This document shows positions 42,086 to 42,161 of a DNA stretch of 42,161 bases, one piece after another. The notes below the pieces were generated by a model, which worked only from the letters and a program-made list of their open reading frames with translations, searched no databases and was not told where the DNA came from. Position 1 is the stretch's first letter. Each line of letters opens with the position of its first letter. Source of the DNA: Lachnospiraceae bacterium (lineage in GTDB: Bacteria; Bacillota; Clostridia; Lachnospirales; Lachnospiraceae); NCBI GenBank assembly GCA_017551665.1, contig JAFZLB010000093.1, positions 1 through 42,161 of the forward strand. Reading direction: 5' to 3'. A program made the translations under genes and the position numbers.

Positions 42086-42161
42086 AAACAGCGCCAAAAT
42101 AGAACATACGATCTGTAAAAAAGTGGAAACCACTCGTACATTTAAACATACGGCTGGATTA

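Noticed and set aside
1-42161. CRISPR array, prophage or transposase
   Set aside because: No regular short repeats with spacers, no phage or IS genes were seen; the only repeats are the palindromic element and the 52-nt direct repeat.

Overview
The window looks like chromosomal DNA from a GC-rich, low-GC-lineage-type Gram-positive bacterium, most likely a Lachnospiraceae-like member of the Clostridia. This is inferred from the gene set and not from any search: short (type 3) prolyl-tRNA synthetase, RarA, a DacF-type carboxypeptidase, FIST, DUF6044-like and PEGA proteins, EpsG and YveK/CpsC-type exopolysaccharide genes, good AGGAGG ribosome sites, and no plasmid, phage or transposase genes. 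Both ends carry the same palindromic repeat in opposite orientation, so the edges may be contig breaks at a dispersed repeat.

Layout. (1) 1-4614: a repeat, tRNA-Lys(CTT) with promoter and terminator, then a close-packed run encoding a flavodoxin-SCP2 protein, a rhomboid protease, a HIT protein, an ion-transporter-family permease and RsmA. (2) 4710-7754: a FIST sensor, an alpha/beta hydrolase and an atypical NAD(P)-binding epimerase-like protein. (3) 7760-8750: an AT-rich islet with a nucleotidyltransferase/HEPN pair, bounded by two copies of the 3' end of the epimerase gene. (4) 8763-14344, minus strand: first glycan operon (PseB, an FAD oxidoreductase, a GT-C membrane transferase, two GT2 enzymes) under a promoter whose -35 region is covered by a perfect 22-bp palindrome. 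(5) 14566-21460: a putative GT52-like transferase, then a minus-strand four-gene cassette (DUF4910, AAC(3)-family acyltransferase, amino-acid adenylation enzyme, acyl carrier protein), then a large DUF6044-like membrane protein. (6) 21475-31390: mostly housekeeping genes (rarA, dacF, trmB, trxA, SH3 protein, murI, proS, cca, PEGA protein). (7) 31427-42015: second glycan operon (ten genes: GtrB-like GT2, GT2, initiating sugar transferase, chain-length protein, GT2, EpsG polymerase, GT2, two GT4, GT2).

How they fit together. The two glycan blocks contain an initiating transferase, many GTs, a chain-length regulator and a polymerase, which is most of an exopolysaccharide or cell-wall glycan machine; no flippase is present in the window. 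The most interesting part is the adenylation/carrier/AAC(3)/DUF4910 cassette beside pseB. It has the parts needed to activate an amino acid, hold it on a carrier and transfer it to an amino sugar. Similar gene types occur, as I recall, in the Campylobacter flagellin glycosylation locus, but there is no flagellin gene here. Several genes have an extended -10 box ending only 7-9 nt before the start codon, which suggests leaderless transcripts.
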